A stretch of DNA of 64,000 bases from Coix lacryma-jobi var. lacryma-jobi (GCA_009763385.1 CM019826.1:82717942-82781941), one strand, 5' to 3'; shown: positions 23,446 through 34,064, counted from the first letter of the stretch. Made by a program: numbers and translations. Notes: generated from the letters alone by a model not told the origin.

Positions 23446-25176
23446 ATGGCAGGAATTCCGACGGACTTCAATGAGTGCGTGTCCAAAGGCGAGCTTACGA
23501 CATTCATGAATGAACAACGCAATCTTATGACCGAGCTGACACGCAACGTGAACAATTTGGTCAACCGCATTACGCAGCTTGAGCAACGCCCTCAACCAAA
23601 TCGTGATGACGAAGATGCGGATGCTTTTGGTGATGACGATGCGGATGCTGATGCTGGTCCTCGTCGCCGCCTCAACTTCAATCGTCGCGGTATGGGAGGT
23701 AATAATAATAATAATGATCCTTTTGCTAAAATTAAATTTAGCCTACCTTCCTTTGCTGGTAATATGGATCCAGAGACATATTTAGATTGGGAACTTACTG
23801 TTCAACAAAAATTTGATTCTTATAATGTTCCTGCTGAGCATAGAGTTAGACTTGCTACTAGTGAGTTTACTAATTTTGCTTTATTCTGGTGGAGTGATCT
23901 TTGCAATGCTAATAATGCTGCTGCTGTGCCTCAAACTTGGAATACTTTAAAGCAACGCATGAAATCTCGTTTTGTTCCTCCTTATTACCAACGTGATCTA
24001 CGTTTGAAACTGCAAACTTTAAAACAAGGTGATAAAGGAGTAGAGGCATATTATCAAGAATTGCTTATTGGTTTAGCACGTTGTGGTATACATGAAGATG
24101 ATGATGATGCTAGTGCTAGATTCTTTGGTGGTTTAAATCGTGATATCCAGGATATTCTTGATTACAAAGATTGGACTCGGTTCAGCCAATTATATCATCT
24201 TGCTCTTAAAGCTGAACGAGAAGTACAGGGACGCAAACAACACCAACCTTTTAGGTATAACACTGGGAGGACTTTTCAGCAACGTTCCGAGCCGGAGACG
24301 CCCAAGCTTCCTGCTGCACCACAGCCGTCTACACCTTCCGAGGTAAGTAAATTGTCTAGTGTGCAGATTCCACAATTCAAGAAAGGTGCCACTTCGGGTG
24401 CTTCTACTAGATCTTCCTCGTCTAGCTCTACAATCATTTGCCACCGATGCAAAGGCATGGGACATGTCATGAAGGATTGCCCCAGTCGTCGTGCTTTCAT
24501 TGCTACCGAGGATGGATATGTAAGTACTAGTGATGTTGAAGATGATTTAGCTCTTGCTGCTAACATTGCTGCAGATTCCATCGAGGACGATCACGACAAG
24601 GAGACCATCACCATTGACTCTGTGGCTGCTGCTGCGGATTATCCTAGTCTTCTTGTGCAGCGAGTGTTGAGTACACGTGTGGGACATGAAGAAGAAGAGA
24701 TGAAGATCCAACGCCACAATTTGTTCCACATGTATCTCATTGTGCAGGGTTGTCGTGTTCTCACCATCATTGATAGCGGGAGTTGCAACAACTTGGTGAG
24801 TTCGGATTTGGTTGAGAAGCTTGGCTTAACCACACGACAACATTCGTATCCATATAAACTTCAATGGTTCAATAATAATGGTATGACTAAGGTAACTAAA
24901 TCAGCACGCATTAGCTTTTTCACAGGCTCTTATCATGATACTGCTGATTTTGACGTTGTCCCTATGCAAGCTTGTTCTATTTTGTTAGGTCGCCCATGGG
25001 AATTTGATAATGATGCTTTACACCATGGTAGAACTAATACATACACTATCATACATAAGGACAAGAAAATTACTTTGCTGCCTTTGTCTCCTACGGATAT
25101 TATTAAACATGCTAAAGAGATTAAAAATAAAATAAACCTCCAACAAATATTGCTAACAATAATGAGATTAAGTTAA
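23446..25176 (+). CDS. gag: Gag-protease of element B (576 aa)
   Basis: The start M-A-G-I-P-T-D-F is followed by a predicted coiled coil (about 10-50), an acidic Asp-rich stretch and a gypsy capsid domain with the Y-L-D-W-E...F-W-W-S signature (about 95-260). A low-complexity linker leads to an intact zinc knuckle C-H-R-C-K-G-M-G-H-V-M-K-D-C at 332-345. A retropepsin domain with I-I-D-S-G follows (catalytic Asp 443), with an I-L-L-G-R-P-W flap-end segment near 520. The frame ends shortly after the protease. Downstream bases in a shifted frame still resemble the protease-RT linker and the pol C-terminal tail, so the family once had a longer polyprotein. As a source of capsid and protease it may still work. 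Confidence 0.88.
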   Translation: MAGIPTDFNECVSKGELTTFMNEQRNLMTELTRNVNNLVNRITQLEQRPQPNRDDEDADAFGDDDADADAGPRRRLNFNRRGMGGNNNNNDPFAKIKFSLPSFAGNMDPETYLDWELTVQQKFDSYNVPAEHRVRLATSEFTNFALFWWSDLCNANNAAAVPQTWNTLKQRMKSRFVPPYYQRDLRLKLQTLKQGDKGVEAYYQELLIGLARCGIHEDDDDASARFFGGLNRDIQDILDYKDWTRFSQLYHLALKAEREVQGRKQHQPFRYNTGRTFQQRSEPETPKLPAAPQPSTPSEVSKLSSVQIPQFKKGATSGASTRSSSSSSTIICHRCKGMGHVMKDCPSRRAFIATEDGYVSTSDVEDDLALAANIAADSIEDDHDKETITIDSVAAAADYPSLLVQRVLSTRVGHEEEEMKIQRHNLFHMYLIVQGCRVLTIIDSGSCNNLVSSDLVEKLGLTTRQHSYPYKLQWFNNNGMTKVTKSARISFFTGSYHDTADFDVVPMQACSILLGRPWEFDNDALHHGRTNTYTIIHKDKKITLLPLSPTDIIKHAKEIKNKINLQQILLTIMRLS

Positions 25177-25383
25177 AGGAGGTGTTTTTCTTGCTACAAC
25201 TTCTACTACTGCTGCGTTATGTGATACTAATGATGCTCCTTGTTATACTATGCTTTGTCGACATGTTAGTGTTGCTGCACATGATTCTATACATTGTGTT
25301 TCGCATTGTGCGGTCACTAACCTTTTGCAGGAGCTTGGAGATGACATGGAGTCGCGGACAACTCCAATTCAAGAAGGGGAGGA
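25177..25383 (+). pseudogene. residual pol ends of B after internal deletion, with PPT
   Basis: A frame shifted relative to gag reads protease-RT linker up to N-L-L-Q-E (near 25335), then at once the acidic polyprotein tail (E-G-E-D-D). All of RT, RNase H and integrase is missing between them. The last bases, 'agaaggggagga', form the polypurine tract before the 3' LTR. Confidence 0.65.
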
Positions 25384-26186
25384 TGATGAGGACATCGCCA
25401 AGTTGGACTCACCGACGCCATGGTCTTCCCCAAGTTGCAATCCGACTCCAACTCAGTTTTCACGTCACCCTCGGAATTCAGGAGCAGTCCCGAGTAAAAT
25501 CAACGCCCCGGATGCATACGGACTCCGTTTTCGACGAACTAGATATGCTTGGAAAGATAATTTGATAAGCTAACCAATGGCTTTGGAATCACGTCAAAAT
25601 ACGTCCGGAGTCAACGGGAATCGTCGAAACAAGTCAGCGTCCAGAATCTGCCAGGGTGCTGCGTCACCGTATTTTGGTCCGTTGGGCCGTGTATCGTCTT
25701 AGAGCCCATTAGGGGGCGCGTCCAGCAGGGGCGACGACCTAAACCCTATATTTAGCCGCCGCCGCCGTCGTTAGGTCTTGGGTTTTGTTTTGAGTTTAGT
25801 TTTCCACCGAGAAACTGAATCGTTCATTGTAACTGTGGTGACAAATCCTTTTACAGTGATCCAGGGCCCCCGTTCTTGATCTCCTCCACTGTGTCGATTA
25901 GTCCTTTGGAACCGAGTTCTTGAACCCCTCTAATATATTCGTGATATTCATATCTGCAATTTCAGATTGCGTGCTTTACCTTCTTGCTTGTGTTCTTCGA
26001 TTCGCTTGCAGGATTAGCCTTCTTGGCGAGGTCAATCAAGTTGTGCTTGGTTGATAACCAACGGAGCAGTGGTGTAACGGTTGCAGGGTTCGAATCGTGT
26101 CTGATTTGAAGCCGGATCGCCAACGTCGAGTTCTCCACCAATCGAACCTATCGCTACCTCACGGAAGATCGGGCCGTCCTTCATCA
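25384..26186 (+). repeat. B 3' LTR
   Basis: 803 bp, identical to the 5' LTR except for two transitions (one near 25540, one near 26174). It is followed by the CTAAC duplication at 26187-26191. Confidence 0.95.
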
Positions 26187-26191
26187 CTAAC

Positions 26192-26246
26192 GCCCCCAAA
26201 CCTAGTCTAAGGTTTTAGGTAAGCAGATGGTACAGACACAAGGAGT
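26192..26246 (-). mobile_element. element A spacer between ORF0 and gag-pol
   Basis: Continues the A leader past B. With B removed, ORF0 ends about 0.2 kb upstream of gag-pol. Confidence 0.65.
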
Positions 26247-26855
26247 CTAGTCGTCATCGATGAAGATCAACTCTTCGTCATCATCATCATCCTCGATGAT
26301 AAGCTCAGGCTCTTCCTCCTCATCTTCATCTTCAACGTGGACATCTTCAGCAGGTTCCACTTCCTCATTCTGATCGGGCTCGTGTTCCACTTCAGGTTCC
26401 TCCACGACTCCGTCTTCGGGGTCCTCAGCAACTGGTGGAATCACGGGGTGGAGCTGGTTGTGCAGCTGGTGTACTTCCTCATGAAGCATATCATTGAACT
26501 GCTCGATCTGGGTGGTGTACTGCTGCAGTCCATGGAGCTGGGCTCTGGTGACATCCTCTCGGATCCACGTTGCATCACGCTGCTGGATAGCGCGAACCAC
26601 GTTCTGGTTAGCTTCCTCAAGAGCGGCTCGTGCCTCGTAGAACTCCAGGCGGGAAAGGTAGAAGCCATGCTCCATGTTCTCAATCTCAGCCTTCAGATTC
26701 TTGATTTCCTCCTTCAGATTCTTGCGGGTGCGGCGGGGAAAGCGACGACCCTTGGAGGATTCTCCAGTCTCTTCTCCGGTGCGTGGCGCCAGCTGGTGAC
26801 GCGGCACACCGTTCGGTCCAGTCGACTTGCGGGCGGTCAGCTTGATGTGAGCCAT
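26247..26855 (-). CDS. extra upstream ORF ('ORF0') of element A, coiled coil with acidic tail
   Basis: A 202-codon intact frame on the same strand as gag-pol and upstream of it. It has a basic N-terminus (about 1-45, Lys/Arg-rich), a long heptad-rich coiled-coil region (about 45-140, with repeated K-E-E-I-K-N-L-K-A-E-I type heptads) and a C-terminal tail of about 60 residues made almost wholly of Asp and Glu with a few hydrophobics. It has no zinc knuckle and no enzyme motif. It lies inside A's internal region, so it belongs to the retrotransposon. An acidic-tailed coiled coil could bind histones or multimerise with Gag, but that is speculation. It could instead be a captured gene piece. I do not recognise a family. 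Confidence 0.7.
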   Translation of the reverse strand: MAHIKLTARKSTGPNGVPRHQLAPRTGEETGESSKGRRFPRRTRKNLKEEIKNLKAEIENMEHGFYLSRLEFYEARAALEEANQNVVRAIQQRDATWIREDVTRAQLHGLQQYTTQIEQFNDMLHEEVHQLHNQLHPVIPPVAEDPEDGVVEEPEVEHEPDQNEEVEPAEDVHVEDEDEEEEPELIIEDDDDDEELIFIDDD

Positions 26856-27098
26856 ATCTGGACAAGAGGTTATAGATGAGAAAGGCTAGCAAGAAAAGGT
26901 ATAGGTACACTATCCCAACGAACTCATTTATATACTTAAGTGAATGTGACATGATGCATGAATCGTTCCTACGGAACAAGGCAATGCAATACTTAACATA
27001 TATATAGGGCTTAATATATATACTGCTCGGCTACTAGTGTTGCCAATTAAAGACAAGATGAGAAAAGCAATTTGGACTCAAAATAGTCAAGTTTAGTT
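26856..27098 (-). mobile_element. element A 5' leader, ending at a rearrangement
   Basis: AT-rich leader of A upstream of ORF0. Near 27070-27082 the minus strand reads TTTGAGTCCAAA, which also occurs about 65 bases after the PBS of LTR C. It runs straight into plus-oriented LTR C at about 27099, so A's own PBS and 5' LTR are absent in the expected orientation. Confidence 0.6.
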
Positions 27099-29873
27099 TG
27101 TTCTTCCTCGAGCCTCACCCTCGAGCGAGTGTCGGCCTCAACCTCGAGCGCGTGTCGAGCCTCACCCTCGAAGCCTGCCTCCGACCGTGGTAAGCATCCG
27201 AAGCCTCCGGCCTCTGCTTCCACTCCGTTTCGCCGAGCCTCCAAGTCACGCCTCGGACGGAGGCTTGTTTTCCGTTCGCCCAGCAAGCCTCGGCGAGCGC
27301 ATGCCCTCCGCTCGCCCGAGCCCAAGCCTCGGCGAGCGCATGCTCTCCGCTTCGCCGAGTCAGGCCTCGGACGGAGGCTTACTTTCCGTCTCGCCCGAGC
27401 CTCCGGCCAGGCCTCGGACGAAGCTGTCGCTTCCGTCTCGAACGAGCCGTCTCAACCGAGCCCGTCTCGACCGAGCCCGTCTCGACCGAGCCCCGCGCGA
27501 TTCGCCCGAGCCCCCGCGATTCGCCGAGCCCGGCTAGAAGGAGCACAGTGCTCTTCTCTTTTTTGAGAGATGTGAATAGTGTTCTGTTTTCTCTTTTTGT
27601 ATGAGATTTCTGTGTGCATCCAAAAATTCTGAAATTTTTGTGGTAGACTCTTTATGCTCTGGAGTATTTTATAAAAATATGAAAACTTGAGTTTTGTGCA
27701 AAGATTTAAAAATGTAAAATTCCCCTTTAATTGAAAAAATGGAGGTTTGGTATTTTTGGGGAGTGATCTATAACTCCAAAAATCTGGAGATAAATTTATG
27801 GCTAGTTATGCCTTTTGAGTCTCTGGTAAAATTTTGAATCTTTGGAACAAAGTTGATTTTTGAGCTTTATTTAAATAGTTGAATAGTGCCTTTTGTTAAT
27901 TAAATGTCTAGATTAATTAAGCACCTTAATGACCTCCAAAAATTATGAAATTGTTTTGCCATCTGTTTATGCCATAATGAACTTATGGAATTAATTTGGT
28001 AATTTTTGGAGCAACTTCATAAAATGACCTTTTTAAGATAAATTAAGAAGAATAGAAAGGATAGATTAGGGTTGGTAATAAGTGTTGATGATGTGATCTT
28101 TGGATTGATTGATGTCATAGACCCCTACCCTTTGGTCTATGATGGTTGTGGTGCTATGATGGTTGATGCTTGGATAATTATAATAAGGACCAGTTTAATC
28201 AATATTGCTTAAGGAAGAAATGGTTACCTTTATGCTCAACCTAGATTTCAATCATGCTTTGTTTAAAAGGATTGTCTTGCACCATATGTCCATATCATAT
28301 TCTCATGAGCATTCATCATTGCATCCGTATAGTTGACGAAGAAGGTACCAGAGGTCGAGGCCGCTGTTGACGAACCAACTCCCGAGGCGACCCCGAGCTC
28401 CGACACCTATACCTACCCCGAGTCTGCTCTTTTTGCCATCCAAGGCAAGCCCCGGTGCATTTAACCCTACCTTGCTTTTATAAATGTTTTCTTAAATGTT
28501 TTGAGTTAAACTATTGCATTAGGTAATAGGAGTTGTGTGATGACCTATTACTTGCATAATCTACCCCACCAAAGATACACATACCCTGTTTCAAAACTAT
28601 TTGCAAAATGCTTAGCAATGCTATTCAATAGATTTGCAATAAAAATGCCAATTTCAAAGTGTGATCACTTTAAGAATGTTTATGGGAATTTGGCTATATC
28701 CCGTCTACATGGCTAGTTACCTGATCCGTACCTAGTCAATAGCGTGGATAGGTTGTCCGAGCGTAGGTGCCGTCATGTTGTAGTCCGGGACTCAACAGTG
28801 ACACCGAGGGACAGGGTTGAAAAACTGACAGGACTATACGTTGGGTGAGATATAACCAGGTATAGTTCGGCTGGAAAATTAGGGACCATCCGTAGGGGGC
28901 CTGTGGTCAAGACTTGTAACTATTCACATACTACGGAAAGCTCTGGCTCCGAGGAATCCTTTATGGACCGACAACCGCGCACTGGGAGTGGAGAGATGGC
29001 GGAAGTAGCATGTACCCAGTGGGTTAAAGTCCCGGATGGAGTGGTGTACTGTACTTCGGGTGGCGTAGGACCGGGCCAATCTTGGAGGAATCGTGGGAGA
29101 CGGGTTGGCATATGCAAGCTTGGGTGCTACATATGCAGTGTGGATAGGGATCCTCAGCTGAGTATTATTTATCCGGATTAACGTGCTCCTCGGTTATGGA
29201 GACTTGGTCACTGACTGTCAACGGAGAGTGGTTCTCAACTAGGAATGTTTTGAAATGTAAAATGAATCATGAACGATGAAGATTTGAGGAATACCGAATC
29301 TTTCAAAAATAAAAATAGGTTACAAAAATGCTTTTCTGCCAAATACTTGATCTTGCTAAGCCTACCTGACTACCCTAAGCCTTCATTCTGAGTCTTCTCC
29401 CTTTTTCTTTAGTCGGGTAAGTCTTGTTGAGTACCCGTACTCAGGGTTTGTTACCCATGTTGCAGGTATGCCTGAGACCCCGATGGTTCTCGCACCCTGT
29501 TGCGTGACCTTCGTCCAGGAGGAGGCCGATGAGGCCGATGAGTAAATGTGCACCCTCGGTGGTGTTACATGTATCTTTATGTTATTGCTTCTGCTACGTT
29601 GTCTACTTGAATTTCCCGAACAATGGTTTGTAATAATCGTACTCTACCTCATTTGAATCCTCGGTTTGTAAAACTAATGTTATTTAAGTCTTCCGCTCTT
29701 TATTCCGATGTTATTTCTAAAAGTATGAAATGCTGTAACCGAATTGTGAGATGATCCGCGGCACTTGGGCCCTGATGTAGCCGGTGGCGAACAGGTCTTA
29801 ATCACATGGAACATGGGTTCGGCTGTCAGAGGTTGACAGGACACGTGGCCGGGATTAGGGTCGTTCCGTCACA
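27099..29873 (+). mobile_element. LTR C, 5'-truncated chromovirus LTR of the A family
   Basis: Matches the reverse complement of the A LTR from about 15095 to its end at 12289. The first 1.5 kb (U3 and promoter) are missing. It contains the GGCTCGG minisatellite (27110-27540), a broken copy of the LTR short ORF, the tandem GAGGCCGATGAG block (29521-29541), and ends CCGTCACA followed by a PBS. It shows many small deletions relative to A. Confidence 0.8.
28305..28464 (+). pseudogene. short acidic LTR ORF, frameshifted copy in C
   Basis: The counterpart of the A-LTR frame at 13737-13895. One extra base ('agaggtcgagg' against 'agagtcaagg') breaks the frame, but the F-A-I-Q-G-K-P-R-C-I end can still be read in another frame. 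Confidence 0.4.
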
Positions 29874-29876
29874 GAG

Positions 29877-29888
29877 TGGTATCGGAGC
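29877..29888 (+). promoter_or_regulatory. PBS following LTR C
   Basis: TGGTATCGGAGC, one mismatch from the tRNA-Met PBS, lies 3 bases after the LTR end at 29873. About 60 bases of leader follow before the gap. Confidence 0.75.
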
Positions 29889-29950
29889 ATCTCACTTTAA
29901 AGTTGCGGTGTTCTTTTGCGAAAACTTCAAAAGTTCTTTGAGTCCAAACA

Positions 29951-30450
29951 NNNNNNNNNNNNNNNNNNNNNNNNNNNNNNNNNNNNNNNNNNNNNNNNNN
30001 NNNNNNNNNNNNNNNNNNNNNNNNNNNNNNNNNNNNNNNNNNNNNNNNNNNNNNNNNNNNNNNNNNNNNNNNNNNNNNNNNNNNNNNNNNNNNNNNNNNN
30101 NNNNNNNNNNNNNNNNNNNNNNNNNNNNNNNNNNNNNNNNNNNNNNNNNNNNNNNNNNNNNNNNNNNNNNNNNNNNNNNNNNNNNNNNNNNNNNNNNNNN
30201 NNNNNNNNNNNNNNNNNNNNNNNNNNNNNNNNNNNNNNNNNNNNNNNNNNNNNNNNNNNNNNNNNNNNNNNNNNNNNNNNNNNNNNNNNNNNNNNNNNNN
30301 NNNNNNNNNNNNNNNNNNNNNNNNNNNNNNNNNNNNNNNNNNNNNNNNNNNNNNNNNNNNNNNNNNNNNNNNNNNNNNNNNNNNNNNNNNNNNNNNNNNN
30401 NNNNNNNNNNNNNNNNNNNNNNNNNNNNNNNNNNNNNNNNNNNNNNNNNN
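29951..30450. other. assembly gap, 500 N
   Basis: A fixed-size gap between the LTR C leader and the S1 gag remnant. What joins them is unknown. Confidence 0.99.
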
Positions 30451-32033
30451 ATAGCAGAAGCTTTCTTGATGCCCATCTTTCTCACAAAAAGAGCAATCGT
30501 ACAAAGGCCTACTGGAAGGCACACCATTCTCCGACAAGTGAGAAGTCCCTTGGGACTTAGAGCAAGAAGTATCAACCACCAACTTGGTGCCAACACTAGG
30601 AGCACACGTGCCAATGGGAAAGGCTACGCGGCTTCCTAAAAGCCTTAGCTCGAATTCGCCGCTCGTGCTTGACACGGCGAAAACAAAAATCGAGCGAATG
30701 TCCCTCCTTCTTGCAAAAGGTGCAATGAAAAACCTGGATTGGGAGGACGAGTCCCAAAAATATGAGAAGCACCCTTGTCAAGAGAAGTCCCTTGGACATC
30801 ACTCGAAGAACTAGCAAGGTTAGGAGTAGCTATGAAAGAGCTATCCAAAACCTTGGCACAAGTGCTATCGTCAAAAGACTCACGCGCGACACAAGAACTC
30901 AACTCCGGTTGCAAAGATGCAAACTTGGAAATATCAACATCGGAGTTGGAAAAAATGCGTGACTCAAAAGACTTAGCACAGAGACTCTTGCATCTTTTAG
31001 CTAAAACCTCATTTTCAAACATGAGGCGATCACAAGTACCACAAGGAGTGTTTTTCAAATTTTCCATCTCCTCCCTAATGCACTCTGCATATGTGGTATG
31101 CAAGAGCTCATTTTCTTTTTCAAGGTTGGCACTCATATCATTGTGCTCAACCAACTTGGCGCTCATATCATCGCGCAAAAGCTTCAAAGCCAAAACTTCT
31201 TTTTCTAAATCAATGCAAGATGTGCAAATGAAATCGGTGGAAGAAACATCACCATTTACATCAAGCAAAGAATCATGGTTATCACTAGAAGCATGGCAAG
31301 CATTTTTATTTAAAGAGCACAAGCTACAAGGCCTAGAATTTATCTCATCAATTTTAGCCCTAGCATGCTCAAGTTCATCTACACATGTCCTGTGAATCAC
31401 ACAAAATTCTCTAAGTCTAGCAACAAAAGATTCACAGTTATCACATGGTAAAGAAGTATTTGACTTTAGCAAGGCTATTTCAGTTTTAGCACAATCGAGG
31501 TCCTTGCGCAAGTCAATGCAAACTAAACATGGTTCGGAAGCATTGGATTTCAACAAATCAATCTCAGATTTTAAGCTAGCAAGAGAAAAGCCTAGCTCAT
31601 CATTCTTCCTAACCATGTCACTGCAAGAGGTGCAAGGTAAAGACGCACTAGACTTCCAATGAGAAAGACCACATCTCAACCTAGCAATAGAGCATTTCAA
31701 CTTCTTGATCTTTCTATGCAAGGTATCACAAAGCTCATCATATCTACTGTTGTCATCACGACAAGCATTAAATTGTAGAGACATAATCCCAAGACAAGCA
31801 TAAAGTGTACCTTTCTTGGCCTTGCCAAGTTCACGTATACGATCCTCCGTCGAATGCTCATCATCTCCTAGAAAGTCCAGCAAAGCGTCCACCTCACGTT
31901 CTGCCTCCAGAGCCTCACTCCTCCTTCTCGCAATGTCATCCTCGATCACATGTCCATGATTCGAACCTGAGGACAAGGACATGCAAGAAGAGGAACTTGG
32001 TGCCATTTCACAAAGCACCGTTAGTGTTAGCAA
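30451..32033 (-). pseudogene. gag: Sirevirus S1 gag-like protein, coiled coil with CxxC pairs, frameshifted
   Basis: The 462-codon first frame probably starts at Met10 (M-A-P-S-S-S-S-C, nt 32006). It is Ser/Leu/Glu-rich and heptad-like. It carries six Cys-x-x-Cys pairs at about residues 134, 169, 197, 236, 270 and 331, most preceded by Pro and followed by coiled-coil sequence. At about 30731-30735 one extra base relative to S4 shifts the frame. In the next frame come two nucleocapsid knuckles: C-T-F-C-K-K-E-G-H-S-L-D-F-C (about 30689-30727) and C-S-F-C-E-K-D-G-H-Q-E-S-F-C ending at the gap. The knuckles and the Sirevirus LTR upstream identify it as gag, although the N-terminal capsid (UBN2) part seen in S2/S3 is missing. 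No pol is visible. Confidence 0.7.
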
Positions 32034-32150
32034 GACAAAAGCTCAACACCTTGGCAAACTACGTCGGAAGCAAAACGCTCTCAAAAGGTCGCCTTCGCGG
32101 ATCCGGAACCGGTTAAGGTAGAGAGATCCTTAACTGGCTCCGATACCAAT
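32034..32150 (-). mobile_element. S1 leader with PBS
   Basis: A short leader between the LTR and gag. The minus strand has TGGTATCGGAGC at 32137-32148, 2 bases from the LTR, one mismatch from the tRNA-Met PBS. Confidence 0.75.
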
Positions 32151-32574
32151 TGAAGGACCGAAAATGCTATAGCAAGGCGACCAGAGGGGGGGGGGGGGGG
32201 GTGAATGGGAGCCTAAAATTTTTTCTCAAAATTATGGCCTTTGTCCCAATAAAATCAACCCCGAAAGCTTCAGACTCAAACGTGATGCCCACGACCCTCG
32301 GAAAGAGGGTGGATGATCCCTAGGATCACAGCGAGGCACCACACAAGAGAGCAAAACAAAGCTCTCAAAACTCCAAGTCAAGTTCGTGCCTAAAAGACCA
32401 CTCCCAAACGTAGATAGAGGGCTACGTTGGGATTCCTCCAAATACCGATGCTAACACGTAGCAAAGATATGTAGAGAGGTTCCTAGGTGAACTCTAGGAG
32501 CAAACGAGAAGTCCGAAATGAAACGGAAAAGCCGGGAGGGTCAACGCATTAAGACTGCACAAACTGCAGATTTC

Positions 32575-33020
32575 CGGACAGTCCGCTGTCAGGCTTCCCG
32601 GGACTGTCCGTGTTGGGCCGGGACTGTCCGCCGCTAAGGGCCGGACTATCCGTAGGCAAAACACCCAAACTGAACTGTTCTGCTACAAGCCCTGGACAGG
32701 TCCCGGATAGTCCGCGGTTTGCACGCCGGACTGTCCGCGGTTCACGTGAACAGTGAACTCCGAGCGTCCGGTGCCTGCCCTATGCAGCGTCCGATGAGGA
32801 CCCCGGACTGTCCGTGGGTCCGGGCGGACTGTCCGCCGGCTACAGAGCCAAAACAGCAACGTTGCTGCCAAAGTCCCTACTCGGGCCCGGACTGTCCGCC
32901 CCCAACACTGGCGGACTGTCCACCGGTCCACCCAAGGGAAAACGCCCGAGGCCAACAACCACTGCTCGGCTGAAGCCGCGATGCGCGGACTGTCCGCGGC
33001 CCATATGGCGGAATGTCCGC
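32575..33020. repeat. GGACTGTCC word array, S1 LTR
   Basis: More than ten dispersed copies of a 9-13 bp near-palindromic word (GGACTGTCC, often GCGGACTGTCCGC) with irregular spacing. Confidence 0.75.
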
Positions 33021-33633
33021 GACCTCCAAGAAAACGCAAACACCAGCGCGGAAACAAACCCAAAATCGATTAGATCTCACCAGATCGAACAAGGCTGCAA
33101 ACTAACTTCACCCAAGTGTTTCATCTATGTGTTGGGAAGCTAATCCTAGGATATCATCGCTTCAAACCCAACTAATCATGAGAAATCCGAAGAACACCAG
33201 AAAAGGGGAAGAAACGAAGAACAAAAACGATTTCGGCCCGATCTACTTGTTCATGAGGGTAGGGATGGAATTCCTTCGGGAATGGAAAGTTGTTCTCCTC
33301 ACTTCAAAGAACAAGTTGATTCAAACGGAATCGCAAAAGACGCAGCGTAGAGGGAGATCGGGAGAGGGGAAATCGTGGGAGAAAAGAGAACGTGAAGAAC
33401 AAATTCAAAACGCGAATTCAACCACGAATTTGATCCTTGGATTTAGCAAGATGAATTGATTAAGCACTCGGTGTTGGGCTAAACAAGCCAATCCTAGCAA
33501 CACAAAGCTTGGATGGCAAAAATCTCAAGAACAAGGGCCAACTCTCCTAACCCTAGCCTTCTCTCACAGGGAACAAATGAGAGAGACACCACCTAGAACT
33601 CCCAAGGATGCGGCTGCCCTAGCAGCCCCTTCA

Positions 33634-33641
33634 TATATATA
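33634..33641 (-). promoter_or_regulatory. putative TATA box of S1 LTR
   Basis: TATATATA lies in the context 'cgcctatatatatg', the same as in the S4 LTR. Confidence 0.45.
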
Positions 33642-33895
33642 GGCGCACGTCCGAAGACCAAAACGCCCTTACATTAAGCACTCAACCCAAATACCCCCAG
33701 GGGTAAAACCGTCCAGTCCTGACGATCTTCATCCGACAGCCACTCGCACATCAGGTAGCTTCGCCTCGACGTGACCTCCCTGATGCCGCCACGTGCCGCC
33801 ACCAGTCGACCACCCCGCGCCTTCCTCGTGGATAGCTTCGCCGCCGCGCTAGCCTCTCCACGCCGCCACGCGTCGACCGTCCTTTCGGACCAACC

Positions 33896-34064
33896 CCTGG
33901 TTTTTGAGGCCCAACCGGGAAACCGTCCACCCCGAGTTTTGAAGCCCAAACTCGGATACCAGCACGCCCAGGTTTTGAGGCCCAAACCTAGCAAACCGTC
34001 CACCCCGAGTTTTGAGGCCCAAACTCGGAAACCGGCCACCCTAGGTTTTGAGGCCCAAACCTGG
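33896..34064. repeat. tandem 24-nt hairpin array, S1 LTR
   Basis: Five units of stem, TGAGGCCC-like loop and complementary stem, about 30-36 bp apart. Stem types seen are CCGAGTTT/AAACTCGG and CCAGGTTT/AAACCTGG, plus a decayed unit. Confidence 0.75.

Larger units (their letters stand above)
21302..26186 (+). mobile_element. element B, complete non-autonomous Ty3/gypsy element
   Basis: A full insertion of 4885 bp: 803-bp LTRs at 21302-22104 and 25384-26186 that start TGATGAGG and end TTCATCA, with a perfect 5-bp target duplication CTAAC (21297-21301, 26187-26191). I find only two differences between the LTRs, both C/T, so the insertion is very recent. The internal region codes for gag and protease only; RT, RNase H and integrase are absent. 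It would depend on a helper element. It is nested in the leader of element A. Confidence 0.95.

Noticed and set aside
30645..32033. A host coiled-coil (myosin/kinesin-like) gene
   Set aside because: It follows a Sirevirus LTR and PBS, and the next frame has two nucleocapsid zinc knuckles, so it is retrotransposon gag.
32187..32202. A G-run as a G-quadruplex element
   Set aside because: It is a single mononucleotide run typical of this LTR end and prone to sequencing error, with no pattern of four separate G tracts.
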